Assembly (NCBI RefSeq): GCF_000969645.2
Contig: NZ_CP014222.1
Span: 806,001 to 870,000, forward strand
Source: Janthinobacterium sp. B9-8
GTDB taxonomy: Bacteria > Pseudomonadota > Gammaproteobacteria > Burkholderiales > Chitinibacteraceae
Direction of reading: 5' to 3'
Length of the DNA stretch: 64,000 bases
In this document: in pieces, positions 8,793-17,501 of the stretch
Layout: each line of letters opens with the position of its first letter
Numbering within the stretch: the first letter of the stretch is position 1
Notes under the pieces: generated by a model
The model's database searches: none
The model's input: the letters and a program-made list of their open reading frames with translations, nothing else
What the model was told of the DNA's origin: nothing
Made by a program: the position numbers and the translations under genes

Positions 8793-11700
8793 ATGCCCGT
8801 TTTTTCTAAGCTATTGCAGCGCTGTTCTCTTTTTTTTCGTTGGCACTATCGTGCCTTGCTCCGGCTGCTGGTCGGGCTTTGCTTTGCTTTGTTTGCTGTG
8901 ATGATGGCCTGGCAGTTTTATGTGCTGCCCCGTCTGGATAGTTATCGTCCCTGGCTGGTGCAAAAGCTGGCCACGGCCACAGCCAGCCAGATCGAGATAG
9001 GGCGTTTATCGGGGGGGTGGCGAGGTATTCATCCCTTTGTGCGGGTGGATGATTTTAAGGTACATACGGCTCAGCAACCCGGCTTGCAGCTGGCCTCTGT
9101 AGAGGCTGATTTATCATGGTGGACGCTGCTTCGCGGCGAGTTGTTGTTTAGCCGTCTTGCCACGGAAGCGCCTCATTTAACGCTGCGCAGAAATACTGCG
9201 GGCGATGTGTTTGTGGCTGGTTTTCAGTTGAAAGCAGGTGCAGATAATAAAGACAATCGTTTTATGAACTGGCTGCTGGCCCAGGGTGAGCTGAATATTC
9301 GTGATGGCCAGCTAAGCTGGCTGGATGAGCAAGGCCGTGCGGGCGTGCAGGTTTTTTCTGGTCTGGATGTAGAAATCAAACAGCGCTTTGGCCGGCATCG
9401 TTTTGATATCTCGTTTTTACCGCCGCCCGCTTTGGCTGGCGCCGTGGTTTTATCAGGCCATTGGCGGGGTAATGATGTAGGCGAGTGGCGAGCTTGGTCG
9501 GGGCAATTAAAGCTGGATTTGCCACGTGTGGATTTAAAACAACTATCCGCCAGTCTGCCGCAAGAGGCGCAATGGTTTACTTATTTAGCGGGTGTGGGGG
9601 GCGTGCGAGCCACGCTGAGCTTTGCACAAGCCACCATTCAGAAAGTAGATGCCCAGTTAAAGCTAAGCCAAGTCAGTGCAGTCTGGCCGAATGCGCCGCA
9701 GGCTTTGCTCTTGCCTGTGTTTGATGGCGGCTTTATCTGGAAGGATGATCAAGGCCAGCAGTCTTTGCGTTTAAAGGCCGCACGCATTGCAAGCTCGGGC
9801 GGGGATTTGTGCCGAGGTTGCCAGGCGGAGTATCAGCGGGATGCCTCAGGCAAACAAAGCCTGGAGGGTAGCGCTTTAAGACTGGATGGACTGGGTGCTT
9901 TATCTGCGTGGTTGCCTGCTTCTTTTCAGGATGCGGGGTTTAAGGGGCAGATCGATAAATTCTCTGCCAGCTGGCAAGGGCCTTGGCAAAAGGCCAGCCA
10001 GTATAGCTTGCAAATTGCTGCAAAAGATCTTGAGCTGGCTTTACCTCAACTGGGTTTGCCGCAGTTAAGTGGCGTCGATTTGAATGCAAAGCTGAATCAG
10101 ACTTCGGGCAAAGCTTCGTTTTCCAGCCGTGATTTGTCGCTGACTATTCCCTCGCAGTTTTTAGAGCCGCTGCATTTTAATCGCGCCGCCTTTGCGGCAT
10201 CGTGGCAGCGGGCAGCTAAGGGCTGGATGGTAGAAATTCCACAGGCAGAGCTGGCGAATGCGGATACTGATTTACGCGCAAAAGCCCAGTATCGCTGGCC
10301 GGGGCACGGTTTGGGCTACCTTAATTTAAAAGGGGATATTCGTGAGCTACAAGCCAAACGCGCCTATCTCTATTTGCCTCGTGCTGTGGGCGATGAAACG
10401 CTGGCCTGGCTGAAAACGTCGCTACTTAGCGGGAAGGCGATGAAGGGGCAGGCAGAAGTGCGTGGCAACCTTGAGCAGTTTCCTTTCCGCCATCCTAAAG
10501 AGGGCTTGTTTAGAATTACGGCAGACGCAAAAGATGTTGCGCTTTTCTACGCTGATGGCTGGCCAAGCATTGAGCATATTGATGCTGCGCTCGATTTTCA
10601 TGGCGCAGGGATGAATATCCGGGCCAGTAAAGGCAAAATATTTGCTGCAGATTTACGCCAGGTCGATGTATCTATTGCTGATATGGATGTGGCCGCTCCT
10701 TTATTAAAAGTGAAGGGCAACGCCGCAGGCGCTACCAGTGACTTTTTGCACTTTATTCGCCAAAGTCCTGTGCGTGAAAGTGCGGCGGGCTTTATTGATG
10801 ACTTAAGCGCCGAGGGTAAGGGCGATTTGGCTTTGCAGCTGGCTTTGCCGCTTGACGGGCCAGAGAGCAGCAAGCTGGCGGGTGAGTATCATTTTGCCGG
10901 CAATAAACTGGATTTTGGCGTTGCTGTGCCTCTGCTGACCAAGGCTGAAGGACGGATTGCGTTTACCGAGCATTCAGTCACGATTAAAGACGCGCAGGCA
11001 CAGGGGCTGGGCGGGCTGGTTAAGCTCTCTGGTGCAAGCAATGCGCAAGGAATTTTGTCGTTGAATATGAACGGGCAGGCGGAGATGCAAGATGTGGCAG
11101 AGCGCTACACGCTGCCATTTAAATCCCGCTTACGCGGCAAAGTGCCTTATCAAGCTACTTTAAATGCGGGGCAGCAGCAGTATACGCTTAGCCTTCAGTC
11201 ATCTTTGCAGGGGGTAGAGATTGATTTACCTGCGCCTCTGGCAAAAAGCAGCCATGAAATCAGGGTGATGAGATTGCGCTTAAGCGGTGGCTCGCAAATG
11301 CCAGCACAGCTGGAATGGGCTTATGAGCGGCTTGTACAAGCTCAGCTGCAGCTGGGGAGTGGGCTACATGGGCAAATTGTGCTGGGGGCAGGGGCTTTGC
11401 CGGCGATGCCTAAAGCGGGCTTGAGTGTGACGGGCGGCTTGCCCGAGCTGAATTTGCAAAATTGGCTGGATTTGCGGGATGAGCTCAAAATCAATCAAAG
11501 CAATACTTCTGCGACCCCTATGACTATTGATTTGCGCTTCGCCCGTTTGGCGGCCTGGGGCAAGCGGTTGAATGATGTGCGTATTCGTGCGCAAGGGCAA
11601 AGTGATAGTCAGTGGAAGGGATCGCTGGATAGCCAGGAGCTTGCAGGGCAGTTTGATTGGCTGGGGCAGGATAAAGGTAAATTAAAAAGCCGACTGAGCA

Positions 11701-12581
11701 AGCTATGGTTGCCTTTTCAGACCTCTGGCGCCACTGCGCCTAGCTCGCCTTTGCAGTACTTACCTGCACTTGATCTGGAAGTCAGCGATTTTCGCTATAA
11801 AAACATTCAGCTGGGTAAGTTAGATGTTGACGCTGTGCAGCAAGGGGATAACTGGCGTTTAAATGGTGTAAATATCAGTAATCCGGATGGTAGGCTCAAT
11901 ATGAACGGTATTTGGGGCAAAGCGCCGGGCCGGATTAGCGGCCATTTTGCCATTGAAACCGAAAACCTTGGCAAATTACTCACTCGCTTGGGAGTGCCGG
12001 ATACCATGCGCCGAGCGCCCGCCAAGCTCAGTGGTGATGTGGCTTGGGATGGTGAGTTGTTCCCCCCGGACTTATCCACTTTGCAAGGTAAATTGCGTGT
12101 TGATGTGGAGGCAGGGCAGTTTGCCAAAATTGATCCGGGCGTCGGGCGTTTATTGTCCATTCTTAGCCTGCAATCCTTGGCGCGCCGTGTGCAGCTTGAT
12201 TTCAGGGATGTATTTTCTGAAGGTTTTGAGTTTGATTCAATCCGGGGAGACAGCGTGATTGATCGGGGCGTGGCGCGGACCGATAATCTGGTGATTGCAG
12301 GGCCTGCCGCACAAGTTTTATTTAGAGGGGATGCTAACTTTATGGCGGCCACACAAAATATGCGCGTACGGATTGTGCCAGTGATCGGCGATAGTGTAGC
12401 GGTGGCAACCACCATTATTAATCCTGTGATTGGCGTGGCTACATTTTTATTGCAACGGGTGTTTAAAGACCCGCTTGGCCAGTTAGTGGCTTATGAGTAT
12501 GACATTACCGGCAGTATGCTCGATCCCCAAATTAAAAGCGTGAGCAGCCCTTTGTCACGTCTGCCCTTTACGAAAAAGTAA
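8793..12581 (+). CDS. yhdP: YhdP-family AsmA-like protein (DUF3971/TIGR02099)
   Basis: Very large periplasmic protein (1262 residues) held in the inner membrane by one N-terminal segment ('LLRLLVGLCFALFAVMMAWQFYVL', about 23-46). YhdP and its AsmA relatives form long hydrophobic grooves that carry phospholipids to the outer membrane. Family marks are 'QIEIGRLSGGWRGIHPFVRVDDF' near residue 67, repetitive beta-rich middle segments, and a C-terminal AsmA-like domain ('GRLLSILSLQSLARRVQLDFRDVFSEGFEFD', near 1120). It is followed after 11 bp by the nitrilase gene, the common proteobacterial order yhdP-nitrilase-tldD. Confidence 0.95.
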   Translation: MPVFSKLLQRCSLFFRWHYRALLRLLVGLCFALFAVMMAWQFYVLPRLDSYRPWLVQKLATATASQIEIGRLSGGWRGIHPFVRVDDFKVHTAQQPGLQLASVEADLSWWTLLRGELLFSRLATEAPHLTLRRNTAGDVFVAGFQLKAGADNKDNRFMNWLLAQGELNIRDGQLSWLDEQGRAGVQVFSGLDVEIKQRFGRHRFDISFLPPPALAGAVVLSGHWRGNDVGEWRAWSGQLKLDLPRVDLKQLSASLPQEAQWFTYLAGVGGVRATLSFAQATIQKVDAQLKLSQVSAVWPNAPQALLLPVFDGGFIWKDDQGQQSLRLKAARIASSGGDLCRGCQAEYQRDASGKQSLEGSALRLDGLGALSAWLPASFQDAGFKGQIDKFSASWQGPWQKASQYSLQIAAKDLELALPQLGLPQLSGVDLNAKLNQTSGKASFSSRDLSLTIPSQFLEPLHFNRAAFAASWQRAAKGWMVEIPQAELANADTDLRAKAQYRWPGHGLGYLNLKGDIRELQAKRAYLYLPRAVGDETLAWLKTSLLSGKAMKGQAEVRGNLEQFPFRHPKEGLFRITADAKDVALFYADGWPSIEHIDAALDFHGAGMNIRASKGKIFAADLRQVDVSIADMDVAAPLLKVKGNAAGATSDFLHFIRQSPVRESAAGFIDDLSAEGKGDLALQLALPLDGPESSKLAGEYHFAGNKLDFGVAVPLLTKAEGRIAFTEHSVTIKDAQAQGLGGLVKLSGASNAQGILSLNMNGQAEMQDVAERYTLPFKSRLRGKVPYQATLNAGQQQYTLSLQSSLQGVEIDLPAPLAKSSHEIRVMRLRLSGGSQMPAQLEWAYERLVQAQLQLGSGLHGQIVLGAGALPAMPKAGLSVTGGLPELNLQNWLDLRDELKINQSNTSATPMTIDLRFARLAAWGKRLNDVRIRAQGQSDSQWKGSLDSQELAGQFDWLGQDKGKLKSRLSKLWLPFQTSGATAPSSPLQYLPALDLEVSDFRYKNIQLGKLDVDAVQQGDNWRLNGVNISNPDGRLNMNGIWGKAPGRISGHFAIETENLGKLLTRLGVPDTMRRAPAKLSGDVAWDGELFPPDLSTLQGKLRVDVEAGQFAKIDPGVGRLLSILSLQSLARRVQLDFRDVFSEGFEFDSIRGDSVIDRGVARTDNLVIAGPAAQVLFRGDANFMAATQNMRVRIVPVIGDSVAVATTIINPVIGVATFLLQRVFKDPLGQLVAYEYDITGSMLDPQIKSVSSPLSRLPFTKK

Positions 12582-12592
12582 TCGAGAAGATC

Positions 12593-13396
12593 ATGAATAG
12601 TCTGGTTGCAGCAGCGATTCAAATGGTGTCCGGGCCTGAAGTCGCACACAACTTAGCCACCGCCGCACGTCTGGTTAAAGAGGCCGCGATGGCGGGGGCT
12701 CAGTTAATTGTATTGCCGGAATACTTTGCCATTATGGGCAAAAATGATAGCGATAAAGTAGCGGTTAAAGAAACGTTTGGTCATGGCCCTATCCAGGATT
12801 TTTTGGCCGCCTTGGCCAAAGAGCATGCGGTGTGGCTGGTTGGCGGCACGGTGCCTTTGGTTTGCCCCGATGAAACGCGGGTTAATAATAGCTGCCTTGC
12901 TTATTCGCCAGCGGGGGAGTGCGTGGCGCGTTACGACAAAATGCACTTGTTCGGCTTTGATAACGGCGTGGAGTGCTTTAGCGAGGCCAATACCATTTTG
13001 GCGGGGCTGCAGCCGGTGGCATTTGATACGCCCTTTGGCCGGGTGGGTTTATCGGTTTGTTACGATCTGCGCTTCCCCGAATTTTTTCGTGCCATGTTGC
13101 CGGTTGATTTCATTATTTTGCCTGCTGCGTTTACCCAGACTACCGGCGAGGCACACTGGGAAGTATTGCTTCGCGCTCGCGCGATCGAAAATCAATGCTA
13201 TGTGATTGCCTCAGGGCAAGGCGGCGAGCACATCACTGGTCGCCATACCTTTGGCCACAGCATGCTGATCGATCCCTGGGGCAAGGTTTTGGCCTGCCAA
13301 GCCAGCGGCGAAGGCGTGGTTATGGCCGAATTAAAAGCCAGCCAAATGGACAGAGTAAGACGCATCCTGCCTGCCTTAACGCACCGCTTACTGTAG
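12593..13396 (+). CDS. carbon-nitrogen hydrolase (nitrilase superfamily, Nit1/Nit2-like)
   Basis: Cytoplasmic amidase of 267 residues. The catalytic triad is visible: Glu43 in 'LIVLPEYF', Lys116 in 'YDKMHLFGFD', and Cys156 in 'LSVCYDLRFPEFF'. The second Glu is in 'GEAHWEVLLRARAIENQCYV'. Members in this position most resemble deaminated glutathione amidases, which repair a by-product of transaminases; omega-amidase activity is the main alternative. It lies 11 bp behind yhdP and is probably co-transcribed. The downstream gap holds a family A palindrome and then tldD. Confidence 0.92.
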   Translation: MNSLVAAAIQMVSGPEVAHNLATAARLVKEAAMAGAQLIVLPEYFAIMGKNDSDKVAVKETFGHGPIQDFLAALAKEHAVWLVGGTVPLVCPDETRVNNSCLAYSPAGECVARYDKMHLFGFDNGVECFSEANTILAGLQPVAFDTPFGRVGLSVCYDLRFPEFFRAMLPVDFIILPAAFTQTTGEAHWEVLLRARAIENQCYVIASGQGGEHITGRHTFGHSMLIDPWGKVLACQASGEGVVMAELKASQMDRVRRILPALTHRLL

Positions 13397-13412
13397 TGGG
13401 CGTGAATGGTTT

Positions 13413-13536
13413 AAAAAGGTCTGTAGACACAGAGTACTCAGAGATCACGGAGATCACGGAGAAAACCAAAGATAGCTCGAGCATTTCTCTGTGATCTCTG
13501 TGTGCTCATTTATCCTCTGTGTCTACAGACCTTTTT
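13413..13536. repeat. Family A palindromic repeat, copy 1 (complete)
   Basis: 124-bp near-perfect inverted repeat between the nitrilase gene and tldD. The outermost 22 bp (13413-13434 and 13515-13536) are exact reverse complements. They begin AAAAAGGTCTGTAGACACAG and end with the mirror image. The inside is made of short cacagag / gatcacgg motifs. Copy 3 shares the same 'ctgtagacacagag' end. Confidence 0.9.
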
Positions 13537-13623
13537 GCCTTAAGGGGATTTCTCGCCTTCCCTGTGCCTTAAAGATAGTGTGTAATACCTTTCAATAATC
13601 TGATTCACACAAGCGACAAAACA

Positions 13624-15063
13624 ATGACTCATTTAGAAACTGCCCGCCAAACGTTGCTGACACCATTTAATCTTGACGATGCCAAGCTCGATCAAGTGTT
13701 TGGGCAGATGCTGACGCACGATATTGATTACGCTGATCTGTATTTTCAATACAGCCGTAGCGAGGCATGGAGTCTGGACGAAGGCATTGTGAAGTCAGGT
13801 AGCTTTAATATTGATACCGGCGTTGGAGTTCGTGCTGTGTCGGGCGAGAAAACGGCTTTTGCTTATTCAGATGACATCAGCCTGACGGCGCTGACTCAAG
13901 CCGCATCCGCAACGCGGGCGATTGGTCGCCAGGGTGGGCAAAATACCGTGGCTTTAAACCGCGATATTGTTGGCCATTCGCTTTATCAGCCAGTTGATCC
14001 GCTGGCTAGCTTAGACGAGCTAGCCAAGGTGGCGTTGTTGGAAAAGCTAGAGCGTACCGCCCGCAGCTTAGATAAGCGCGTGGTGCAAGTGATGGCTAGT
14101 CTCGCTTCCGAGTTTGAAGTGGTTTATGTGGCACGTCACGATGGTCATCGGGCCGCAGATGTGCGTCCACTGTGCCGTTTGTCTATCCAAGTGATTGTGG
14201 AAGAAAACGGCCTGCGTGAGCAGGGCAGTGCAGGCGGTGGTGGCCGATTTGCTTACGGCTATTTTGATGATGCCGTGGTGCTGGATTACGCGAAAAAAGC
14301 CGTGGATCAAGCCGTGCTGAATTTACACGCCCGCCCAGCGCCTGCCGGTGAAATGACCGTAGTGTTGGGCTCGGGCTGGCCGGGTATTTTATTACACGAA
14401 GCGATTGGTCATGGTTTAGAAGGTGATTTTAACCGTAAGGGCTCTTCTGCATTCAGTGGAAAAATGGGCCAGCAGGTTGCGGCTAAGGGTGTGACTGTGG
14501 TGGATGACGGCACGATTGTTGATCGCCGTGGCTCGCTCAATATTGATGATGAAGGCAATCCAACTCAGCGCACCGTGCTGATCGAAGACGGTATTTTAAA
14601 AGGCTATTTGCAAGACAGCCTGAATGCCCGCCTGATGAATATGCCGCTGACTGGCAATGGCCGCCGCGAGAGCTTTGCCCATCTGCCTATGCCACGCATG
14701 ACCAATACCCTGATGCTGGGTGGTAGCGCGGAGCCTGAAGAAATCATCGGCTCGATCAAGCGTGGCTTGTACGCGGCTAACTTTGGTGGTGGTCAGGTTG
14801 ATATCACTAGTGGCAAATTTGTATTCTCTGCCGCCGAAGCATGGTGGGTAGAAGACGGCAAATTGATGTATCCGGTAAAAGGCGCAACCCTGATCGGTAA
14901 CGGCCCCGATGTGCTGACGCGTGTATCGATGATCGGTAATGATATGACGCTTGATCCGGGCGTGGGCACCTGTGGCAAAGAAGGCCAGAGTGTACCCGTT
15001 GGCGTGGGCCAGCCTACCTTACGTATTGATGGTGGCCTGACGGTGGGTGGTACGGGAGGCTGA
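13624..15063 (+). CDS. tldD: metalloprotease TldD
   Basis: Zinc protease subunit that works with TldE (PmbA) on modified peptides such as microcin B17 and on CcdA. At 479 residues it has the usual length. The HExxxH metal site is present as His258-Glu259-x3-His263 ('[17 protein letters not shown]'). The family's C-terminal '[26 protein letters not shown]' and the ending '[23 protein letters not shown]' are also there. The start ATG 13624 has no strong ribosome site but gives the expected N-terminus. The partner pmbA is not in this window. Family A repeats flank the gene on both sides. Confidence 0.97.
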   Translation: MTHLETARQTLLTPFNLDDAKLDQVFGQMLTHDIDYADLYFQYSRSEAWSLDEGIVKSGSFNIDTGVGVRAVSGEKTAFAYSDDISLTALTQAASATRAIGRQGGQNTVALNRDIVGHSLYQPVDPLASLDELAKVALLEKLERTARSLDKRVVQVMASLASEFEVVYVARHDGHRAADVRPLCRLSIQVIVEENGLREQGSAGGGGRFAYGYFDDAVVLDYAKKAVDQAVLNLHARPAPAGEMTVVLGSGWPGILLHEAIGHGLEGDFNRKGSSAFSGKMGQQVAAKGVTVVDDGTIVDRRGSLNIDDEGNPTQRTVLIEDGILKGYLQDSLNARLMNMPLTGNGRRESFAHLPMPRMTNTLMLGGSAEPEEIIGSIKRGLYAANFGGGQVDITSGKFVFSAAEAWWVEDGKLMYPVKGATLIGNGPDVLTRVSMIGNDMTLDPGVGTCGKEGQSVPVGVGQPTLRIDGGLTVGGTGG

Positions 15064-15106
15064 CATGTTCTGCAGGGCGTAGTACACCATAATTAGCCTC
15101 TAGCCA

Positions 15107-15235
15107 AAACCCAAATCTTGAAACACAGAGGGCACAGAGAGCACGGAGTTTTACGGAGAAAGCCTTGCTTCCCTATGTTTTTTTTCCGTGACCCTCCGTG
15201 TTCTCCTTTTTCTCCGTGGTTTAAGATTTGGGCTT
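15107..15235. repeat. Family A palindromic repeat, copy 2 (complete, imperfect)
   Basis: About 129 bp between tldD and the acyl-CoA gene. The left arm starts AAAACCCAAATCTTGAAACA, and the right arm is its imperfect complement ending in TTTAAGATTTGGGCTTT. The inner part is rich in cacagag / ctccgtg. It has the second type of family A end ('cccaaatcttga'), shared with copies 5 and 6 and more distantly with copy 4. Confidence 0.85.
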
Positions 15236-15330
15236 TATGTTTGGGTGGTGTTTTCGCTGTTATGTAACACTCGTCCCTCGTATTAATCAATATTCGCAGC
15301 ACTCCCCTTGTTTTAAAGAGAGATATAAAG

Positions 15331-16398
15331 ATGGTGCATTTTCAGCAGATTGCGCTGAGTAATGGTTTGTTTTTGGGTGAAATTTTATTAGCCTCCAGCA
15401 GGCTAAATGCGCAAAGCTTGCCTATGGTTTTGAAAATTCGTGAGCAAATTGAGGCTTGGCGGCATGAGCCATCGCTGGTGGCGGTGTTAGTGCGTGGAGA
15501 GGGTGAGCGGGCTTTTTGTGCGGGCGGTGATATTCGTGCGCTTTACCATGCCATGAGCAAGCCAGAATTCTTGCATGAAGGCGATGATTTTTTTCGTCAT
15601 GAGTATGATCTGTGCCGGGAATTGCATCGCTATCCCAAGCCGGTGATTGCTTGGGGTAATGGCATTGTAATGGGCGGCGGCTGGGGGATTTTTGCGGCGG
15701 CCAGCCATCGAATCGTCACTGAATCCAGTGTGCTCGCTATGCCTGAAGTGAGCATTGGCCTGTTTCCCGATGTAGGGGCCAGCTTTTGGCTGCAACAGCT
15801 AGAAGGAAAAATAGGTCGTTTATTGGCACTCACGGGCAGCCGCCTGAATGCGGCAGATGCACTGGCTTTTGGCGCGGCTGAATTTGCTTTATCGGGCAAC
15901 AGCTTTGAATCCTTGCTCTGTGTGCTGCAAGAGTTACCGTGGAGTGGCATTGGCGTGCGCGATGCGGAGCTGGCCTCTGGCGCATTAGCTGCGCTATCAG
16001 CGGCTTGGCCTTGCCCTTTGCCTGAATCGGTGTGGTTGCCTCTGGCGGATGAAGTGGAGGCCATCTGCGCGGGGGATGATCTGCTCGCCATTTGCGAGCG
16101 TATTCAAAATTATCAGGGCGATGCGCCTGCTTTGCGTTTGGCGGCGGAGCTGCAAGCGGCGGGCTCGCCGACTTCTATTTACTTAACGTGGGAAATGGCA
16201 CTGCGGGCTCAGTCGCTTTCTTACGATGAGGTGGTGGAAATGGAATGGCTGGGCGCAAGAAATTGTTTGCGTCATGGTGATTTTCATGAGGGTGTGCGTG
16301 CTAAACTCATTGACAGAGACGATCAGCCACGGTGGTCGCCCAAAGAATTAGCCTTAGTAACATTTGCAGATATTGAATGTTTTTTTAAGCCCGCTTGA
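15331..16398 (+). CDS. enoyl-CoA hydratase/isomerase family protein, 3-hydroxyisobutyryl-CoA hydrolase-like
   Basis: Crotonase-fold enzyme of 355 residues. That is longer than a plain enoyl-CoA hydratase and matches the 3-hydroxyisobutyryl-CoA hydrolase (ECH_2) branch, which works in valine breakdown. Typical marks are 'AFCAGGDIRALYHAM' (oxyanion-hole region, near residue 67), 'NGIVMGGGWGIFAAASHRI' (near 110) and 'MPEVSIGLFPDVGASF' (near 140), which carries the Glu and Asp found in hydrolase members. Ribosome site AAAGAGAGA precedes ATG 15331. No other valine-pathway gene is nearby, so the physiological substrate is an inference. Confidence 0.88.
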   Translation: MVHFQQIALSNGLFLGEILLASSRLNAQSLPMVLKIREQIEAWRHEPSLVAVLVRGEGERAFCAGGDIRALYHAMSKPEFLHEGDDFFRHEYDLCRELHRYPKPVIAWGNGIVMGGGWGIFAAASHRIVTESSVLAMPEVSIGLFPDVGASFWLQQLEGKIGRLLALTGSRLNAADALAFGAAEFALSGNSFESLLCVLQELPWSGIGVRDAELASGALAALSAAWPCPLPESVWLPLADEVEAICAGDDLLAICERIQNYQGDAPALRLAAELQAAGSPTSIYLTWEMALRAQSLSYDEVVEMEWLGARNCLRHGDFHEGVRAKLIDRDDQPRWSPKELALVTFADIECFFKPA

Positions 16399-16466
16399 AA
16401 CTTTTTTAGATAGCACCCATCTATCTGACATACACGGCAAGTCCGTGAGAATGGAGAGACACGATA

Positions 16467-17147
16467 ATGCAATTAAATACCACAGCTTATGGCAGCTCAG
16501 CGCTGTCGACCGAGCGTAATCGCGTATTACGCAACACATACTTTATGTTGGCGCTCACCATGGTGCCAACAGCAATCGGCGCTTTCTTAGGCGTTGCGAT
16601 GCAGTTCCGCATGTCGCCTTTGATCGGCTTTATTGTCTTTATGGCGATTAGCTTTGGCTCTTTCTATGCCATTGAAAAAACCAAAGAAAGCGCAGCAGGC
16701 GTGTTTATTTTGCTGGGCTACACCGGTTTTATGGGCTTGTGGCTGTCACAAATGCTGCAAATGGCTTTAAGCTTTAGCAATGGTGCTGAAATGATCGCGA
16801 TGGCGGCTATTGGTACCGGGGCGATTTTCTTTACCCTAGCGACCATTGCTACCGTCACAAAGAGAGATTTTTCCTTTATGGGGAAATTCTTGATGATTGG
16901 TTTGGTCGTGATTATTTTGGCGGCACTGGCTAATATTTTCTTCCAAATCCCGGCGCTGTCCCTGACGATTTCTGCGGTAGCCGTCATGATCTTTTCGGGC
17001 TTTATTTTGTATGATGTAAGCCGTATCGTAAACGGTGGCGAAACCAATTACGTCAGCGCTACGCTTAGCCTTTACCTTAACGTTTACAATTTATTTACTA
17101 GCCTGCTGCATTTGATTATGGCTTTTACCGGTAATAGCCGCGATTAA
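16467..17147 (+). CDS. Bax inhibitor-1 / YccA family membrane protein
   Basis: Integral inner-membrane protein of 226 residues with seven hydrophobic segments and the BI-1 signature in its last third ('FILYDVSRIVNGGETNYVSATLSLYLNVYNLF'). Bacterial members bind or leak calcium and protons, and E. coli YccA restrains the FtsH protease; the function here is not known. The start ATG 16467 follows GGAGAGA. It is a single-gene unit ended by a strong terminator. Confidence 0.93.
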   Translation: MQLNTTAYGSSALSTERNRVLRNTYFMLALTMVPTAIGAFLGVAMQFRMSPLIGFIVFMAISFGSFYAIEKTKESAAGVFILLGYTGFMGLWLSQMLQMALSFSNGAEMIAMAAIGTGAIFFTLATIATVTKRDFSFMGKFLMIGLVVIILAALANIFFQIPALSLTISAVAVMIFSGFILYDVSRIVNGGETNYVSATLSLYLNVYNLFTSLLHLIMAFTGNSRD

Positions 17148-17501
17148 TCTTATGATATACGCGTATTATTGTTTTTCTTGTTATGATTAAGTACTTGTTT
17201 TAAAAATGAAATATGCAATGTGGACGTTTTTTTAAGTCCGTGTAAATAAAAAATGCCGGAGCGAATCGCTCCGGCATTTTTTTTAATTAGGGTTTTACCA
17301 TATGTGGAGTAGCCACAATGCACCCTATCCTCCACGCATGAATTGTTTATTAAATACATCGAGCCAGTGGCTCACTATTATTTTTTGATGCACTAAGTTA
17401 AGCCAATATGATTACTTTTCAGCTGTATCAAGCTAAGCCTTCTTATTTGTTGTACTAAACTGGCCACCTCTGTGTTTTTTCCTCATGCTCCGCATCGGCC
17501 A
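17148..17501. other. Intergenic stretch before the histidine kinase gene
   Basis: Holds the terminator of the BI-1 gene (17250-17284). The remainder is AT-rich and has no gene or repeat that I can recognise. The kinase promoter should lie in its last 150 bp but is not obvious. Confidence 0.6.
17250..17284 (+). terminator. Rho-independent terminator of the BI-1 gene
   Basis: Perfect 14-bp stem AAAATGCCGGAGCG / CGCTCCGGCATTTT with a 3-nt loop, followed by eight T. Confidence 0.95.

Noticed and set aside
13413..13536. Possible CRISPR-like repetition of cacagag words
   Set aside because: The words form one long palindrome, not direct repeats with unique spacers; no cas genes.
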